A stretch of 64,000 nt of DNA from Anthoceros angustus (taxonomy: Eukaryota; Streptophyta; Anthocerotopsida; Anthocerotales; Anthocerotaceae): contig VJWM01000116.1 in the NCBI GenBank assembly GCA_010909165.1, positions 496,001-560,000 of the forward strand, written 5' to 3'. The notes under the pieces are model-generated. The model ran no database searches. It worked only from the letters and a program-made list of their open reading frames with translations, and was not told where the DNA came from. Positions 59,401 to 64,000 of the stretch are shown here, in pieces. Numbering within the stretch: the stretch's first letter is position 1; the number at the start of each line of letters is the position of its first letter. The position numbers and the translations under genes were made by a program.

Positions 59401-59505
59401 GGGACCTCTGCATCCCAAGGTTCGCAAGGAGAGAACGCTCACAGAAAGGCAGGTTCAAGTGAAATATTTCCTGAACCTGTTGATGACAGAACCAGATATA
59501 AGTAA
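56475..59505 (+). CDS. LRR receptor-like protein with pseudokinase domain (At2g16250-like)
   Basis: Four exons, 56475-58375, 58484-58612, 58813-58835 and 58922-59505, give about 878 residues. The start is the ATG of MLMGKENSW; an ATG two codons later is also possible. Signal peptide about 1-28; LRRNT-like region with WNGVTC-type CYNWTGVTC; about eleven LRRs of the NLxxLDLSxNxLxGxIP type to about residue 370; Pro/Ser stretch; one membrane helix (AATLIGVASGIAVIAIIITL..., about 430-455); kinase-like domain from about 488. The Gly-loop is degenerate (ITEGHSGDLYKG). The VAIK Lys appears as IVVKRV and HRDIKAS is kept, but the DFG region reads RLGSLSEA and the activation loop is very short, so it should be catalytically impaired. 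From memory this matches the Arabidopsis At2g16250 type. The Ser-rich tail could be phosphorylated. Confidence 0.9.
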
Positions 59506-59960
59506 CGGGGTTGCCTCATCATCGAAACAGTGATATGCAGCACACTCTGTTAACAATTGGACGGAGGTGATTCTCCTGGAGATTGTGCATATGTAGAGCA
59601 GTCTTGGTGATTTTTTGGCCTTTCCTGTTAGCTGGGTTGGTGTTGAGAGGAAAATCAGTTGTCTCTGAACGCTGAGGACAATAACACAGGTGGACCCGAG
59701 TTTTTGATGTGGTCTGCCACCCGTCACGTCACTTGAGAAGTCTCGTGGGAACAACTCTCACGCTGCTTTGTCTCTCTTGCCTTTGTCTCATGCTGCTTCG
59801 TCTCTCTACCTTGCCTACAGTGTGAGAGAATATGGTACACAAGGCGTGGAGAAGTACAATCAAGGAGAAACACAGAAGGAATTTGCCTGTCTCGTTGTCA
59901 GTGCCCTATATGTATGTACATAATTGAAAAGCAGTCGTACAAGCTCGTGGCCCACGAACA
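59506..59960. other. Convergent 3' flanks of LRR receptor and DUF2993 genes
   Basis: 455 bp between two stop codons on opposite strands. It should hold both 3' UTRs. No further gene seen. Confidence 0.6.
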
Positions 59961-61311
59961 TTACGGAGTGACCTCGAACTCGCCAGTAACCGAGACTAAC
60001 GGCGCGACCACGTCTAGCTTGCGTATTTGTACCCCGGACATTCCGAATCGCCTTTCCACCAGGTCAGTTTTCCTTTCTCCCGACCTGCTGCTGTCGACCG
60101 AGTACACATGCAGGGTCTTCCCCTCGTCTTTCACCTCCAAACACAAGCTAACCGGCTGACTAGACTTTGCCCTCCACAGCTGCAGAAAGCCGTCCCTGAC
60201 GGCAACGGAGAGCTCGGGAACCCCGCGGCTGATATCCCACTTTCGCGGAAGAATGTCGGTGAGGGCGCCCGAAATCAGAGGGCTGGAGAGGCTGCCACCA
60301 CCAGTCCCGTCATGGTGTTACAAATCCGCAGGCGCGCTCAACGTTGAAGACTCCAAAGCCAAAGAAAGAGGCAAAACCTGGCATTGAGATCCGTCTCTTG
60401 AATGCCGATGGACGCATTCACGGTGAACGGTTGCAGCAGCGGCTTGTTGCTGCCGAATCGGAACTTGAGAGGCGAGGATTTCAGATCCACGAGTGTCAGC
60501 GCCAAACCCTGCGGAAACATGCTTCATCAACATGTATGCTAACTTCTTCCATCACGGAAGGCAAGCAGTATGCTCACAAAATACCTTGTATACGGCTCCC
60601 TTAGCGAACACCCGGACTCCCTTCACCTGGCCCGTCAGCAGCTCCTGATTCCTCCCTGCTACAGAGATCTTCAGCTCCGCGCAGGTCTCAAGCTGCGAGT
60701 GCGGAAGCTTTGTCACGTCTTGCTCTACAGAAACAGTACCCTGGCAAATGCAGGACGTGCGGCACCTGAGTGCGGAGGTAGGCGTGCAGCGCCTTCTCTA
60801 TAATGGATCCGAAGAAGCTCCCGGAACCGGCCTCGAATTCTGGTTCATCATCGCGCTGGATAGCCTGAATCTGAAGCCTAGCAAAACATTTGAAGCCCGC
60901 GCTTCCAGGCACCTGCGAGCCTTTGTCTTGTGTTCTGGAAAGAGGCTTACACCTGACAAGAAATTCAGGAGCTTTGCCTGAAAAGCGAGGCAGTCACACT
61001 GAATGAGCAAAATGACGGCACCGGGAATCGTGGCTCAAATCAGGGTGGAATGGCAACGGATGTGACTGGCTGGCTGGCTGTCCGCACACCGCCGGAAAGT
61101 TGGACCAGTGATCGCAATCGAATTGTGCGAAGAAGGAGGCAGAAAGGCGAGGCAGAAGAAGAAGCATCCCACAGCAAGGCCCCGAATAATCGGGGATTCC
61201 ACGAGACCAAATTACCAACCTGAAGGAGCTCGGAAGAAGCTCCGGGCGCAGCTCAGATTTGAGTGGCGCGTCGTGATTGGTGGAACGGCGAGCGCCGGTT
61301 GCAGCGTCCAT
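59961..61311 (-). CDS. DUF2993 (LmeA-like) family protein, probably plastid
   Basis: Exons supported by phase and motif continuity: about 60905-60766 (start uncertain), 60740-60585, 60508-60378, 60291-59961. The pieces read SGSFFGSIIEKALHAYLRTQ, then GTVSVEQDVTKLPHSQLE..LTGQVKGVRVFAKGAVYK, then GLALTLVDLKSSPLKFRF..LLQPFTVNASI..ETDLNA, joining to SLSSPLISGALTDIL. The GxVxxVxVxAxGxVYxGL and DLNASLxSPLI signatures are those of DUF2993, which is widespread in cyanobacteria and plastid-bearing eukaryotes. LmeA is the best-studied member, in actinobacterial cell-envelope lipid metabolism. The biochemical role in plants is unknown to me. The 5' exon is uncertain; a candidate start is MDAATGARRSTNH at 61311, with transit-peptide-like composition. 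Divergent from the carrier gene 286 bp away. Confidence 0.7.
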
Positions 61312-61597
61312 CGATGGCTTGACTGTGCCGCCATCGATGCGAGGAGGCGCGGGAGGAGTGATCATTCGTCACTGCCGGAGGTTTTAGGGATTGCGCGGCT
61401 GCCTACCCTGGGGCTGCTTGCTCAGAGGTTTAGCCAGCCACGCGAGCTCGCTGGAGTCTGTACACCTCCACCCGCGCCTCCCCACGTGTTGCCCTCCTCC
61501 TGGGTCACCATTTCCCGGGACGAGGCGAATCGCGATTGCAGGATTCCCGCCCACAAATCATGCGAATGCACCGTGCGCGGTGTCGCCAGCATTGACT

Positions 61598-63257
61598 ATG
61601 AGTGCACCACACGCCCAGACTGCTCTTCCGCAGGCGGAGATCAACTGGGACAGGTACGGATGCTGCTTTGTTCCTAACGCTTGCCAGATAGTGCTTAGCT
61701 TGGATTGGACCGCCAAGCCCGTAGATGAATGTTTATCTTGCTGCTGGTGGGATTGGGATCATTTTGCCTGGATAGGGTTGGTGAATCCGCTTCTGCTGCT
61801 GCTGCCACTCCTGCCTCCTGTTGAGGTGCCTGCTGCGTTGATTGTGCAGATTGGATAAGTCCAAATTTTTCTGGACAGGGGCAGGCCTGTTTTCGGGAGT
61901 GTCTGCATTCCTGTATCCTATAACAGTCATCAAGACAAGGTCGCAGGTTAGTTCTGGAGATTCCAGCTACAAGTCAGCTCCGGCAATCTTCAAGCACATT
62001 CTCCGGAACGATGGATTTCGAGGATTTTATCGCGGGTTCGGGACTGTTATCACGGGGTTGATTCCTAGCAGGGTCATTTTTATGACAGCCCTCGAGACTT
62101 CCAAGGCAAAGACTTTGGATGTTATAAAGGATTTTGACCTTCCAGAAGCGACTCAGGCAGCTGTAGCAAATGGAGTTGCGGGCCTCGTCTCTTCTGTGTC
62201 CTCTCAGATTATTTTTGTCCCTCTCGACGTGGTAGGTTCACTGGGCTGGTTGCTTCTCTTCTTGGAGGAAATTAGTGTACCAGCTAAGCCATTGTGCTGC
62301 TGGATCTGTCATTTCCATGTTCCTGACTTCGCTGTCTATAGGTTAGCCAGAGATTGATGGTGCAGGGCACTCCAGGTTCTAGACAATATGCGGGTGGGTT
62401 GGATGCTTTTCAAAAAATCTGGAAGGCCGATGGCATTCGCGGACTGTACAGGGGTTTTGGTATGTCTGTGCTCACCTACTCGCCCAACAGTGCGGTCTGG
62501 TGGGCAGCTTATGGATCCAGTCAACGGATTATTTGGAGGTTGGTAACTTCTGTTGGAGCAGTCCCAACCCGTGAATGCTGCAAAGATGCGTGCACCTCTA
62601 GGCATTGACAACATGTTGAGCAAGTTATTTGTGTTGAAACTGTACTTCTCCACCACAAGGAAATGGTGCCTACGTACATCTTATGCGATGTGGTCTTCTG
62701 TAGGAAACTTGGGTTCACTGATGGGAGTAACAGGGAGTATCCAAGCTTAGCCCAGGTAGTTGGAGTTCAGGCTACTGGAGGCATTGTTGCAGGTGCTGTG
62801 GCGTCGCTGGTGACCACGCCCATGGATACTGTCAAAACTCGTTTACAGGTGAACTTTGGTGATGCCTGTATGCAGCCGTACGGTTCTTCCGGTGTTGATG
62901 CAATGCTTACGGTTCTTTCCTTGCATGTAATCTGTTAAATCAGGTGATGGAGCATGAAGGAGAAGGAAAGCCAAGTGTTGCACAAACTGTGAAGAGGCTT
63001 CTGCGTGAGGATGGATGGAAGGGTTTTTACAGAGGTCTGGGTCCACGATTTGTCAGCATGTCGCTATGGGGAACTTCCATGATTGTGACATATGAGTTTT
63101 TGAGTAAGTTTTTGGGGAACTTGGGACTTCTTTGTGCTATTGGAGCTTCTATTTTGAACGGATGACTACCTTTGAATTTAAGCTGACGTCCGCATTGTTG
63201 TGGGTCTGTGTAACAGAACGTTTTTCAGTGAAGCAGGACGACGATAAGGCTGAGTGA
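61598..63257 (+). CDS. Mitochondrial carrier family protein (SLC25A44-like, At5g26200/At1g72820 type)
   Basis: Six exons, 61598-61653, 61850-62231, 62342-62538, 62704-62848, 62944-63103 and 63217-63257, give 326 residues, the normal carrier size. All three tandem repeats are present: signature 1 YPITVIKTRSQ (Thr in place of the usual acidic residue, as in this subfamily), signature 2 PLDVVSQRLMVQ, signature 3 PMDTVKTRLQ. Each is followed by its aromatic/Gly motif (GFYRGFGT, GLYRGFGM, GFYRGLGPR). It is predicted to have six transmembrane helices in the inner mitochondrial membrane. Animal SLC25A44 carries branched-chain amino acids; the plant substrate is not something I can state. The start ATG opens MSAPHAQTALPQAEINWD just before the first intron. 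All junctions are phase-consistent and no motif is broken. Confidence 0.94.
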
Positions 63258-64000
63258 ACGCGGCTGTCTCAAGGGTGGAAAGGTTTTTCAGCATTGGGTA
63301 TCCGACGGAGTCCACTTATTTTGTATGCACTCTCGCACGTTGGATCTGGCTGCCTTTGGATACGCAGCATTTGGCTGCCTACTCTTCTCACCAGCTTGGA
63401 GTAATGACCAGACGGCATGCGTCCTTGGAAACGGCCCAGTCCGTTCTCCTACACGATTCTTTAGTTTTATTCAGATTGGAGGGGTCACGTATAACCGGCA
63501 AATCATTAATCTCGTTAATTTTTTCAAAGACTTATTTGATATTTTTTTGGATCTGTAGTGATATATCTAGGTTTGTAACACCAACTGTAGTTATTACGTT
63601 AAGAAAATGTACCAACTCTAGTTGTAGAAGGATGGAATGCATGTCACAGAGTGCGTCCCATCTTGCTTCAAGGCTGCGCTTTCATAGAAATCACATCCAA
63701 AAGTTAGTGCACTTTCATAGAAATTTCATAGAAAACACACCCACTTTCATAGAAATCACACCCAAAAGTTAGTGCACTTTCATAGAAATTTCATAGAAAA
63801 CACACCAAAAAGTCAATGCACTTTCATAGAAAACACACCCGGGTCTCCGACTATTGAAGCTGCAAGCATATATTTAGTTATAATTGCAACTTGGCATGTT
63901 TAGCACAAGGATTGTAGTTACTATTACCATCATAGCTTTAAGAATGAAACAATTCTAACTATCGGTCATCACGCCATCAGCCGAAAACCAAATGAGTAAG
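63258..64000. other. Downstream flank with short tandem repeats
   Basis: 3' UTR of the carrier gene, then AT-rich sequence. At about 63681-63840 a ~67-bp unit made of 'actttcatagaaat', 'cacaccc' and 'aaaagttagtgc' is repeated about two and a half times, with 'tttcatagaaa' as a recurring core. No gene seen. Confidence 0.6.

Overview
The window is nuclear DNA of a land plant. Every recognisable host gene is split by ordinary GT-AG introns of roughly 60-550 bp and matches a plant family (SR45, ribosomal protein S25, plant STAR/KH, plant LRR receptor kinase, SLC25A44-like carrier). The promoter in front of S25 carries telo-box motifs. Nothing fixes the species. The gene families and the mix of LTR elements and L1-type LINE would suit a bryophyte or another seed-free plant, but that is inference.

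Layout. A left gene island (2.2-13.8 kb) holds SR45 (minus) head-to-head with RPS25 (plus, with a C/D snoRNA in its last intron), a plastid-type CBM48 protein (minus), a QKI-like KH/STAR RNA-binding protein (minus) and a decayed TRM10 tRNA methyltransferase (plus). From 14.9 to 21.3 kb a DNA element with ~250-bp inverted termini has been split by a Copia LTR retrotransposon with intact 5-bp target duplications. From 22.1 to 54.2 kb there is only repetitive DNA: a 1.7-kb tandem pair, a mobile-looking gene combining a ParB-like domain with a beta-class DNA methyltransferase, GC-rich palindromes, tandem arrays, a ~2-kb inverted repeat enclosing LTR-like direct repeats, a Gypsy pol fragment and an L1-like LINE. 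A right gene island (56.4-63.3 kb) has an LRR receptor pseudokinase (plus), a DUF2993/LmeA-like gene (minus) and a mitochondrial carrier (plus).

Two things stand out. First, the ParB + N4/N6-type methyltransferase gene at 26.1-29.9 kb looks like a prokaryote/phage-style protein architecture carried by plant repeat DNA, with introns. Second, much of the 24-41 kb repeat block is strikingly poor in CAG/CTG. Comparison of its duplicated copies shows short deletions at such sites (CAG or CTG becoming CG). This is either a CHG-methylation-linked sequencing/consensus artefact or a real mutational process. It may also explain why the methyltransferase reading frame looks broken.

Gene models were built by hand from splice signals, reading phase and family knowledge; exon junctions given in the entries are phase-consistent but not transcript-verified.
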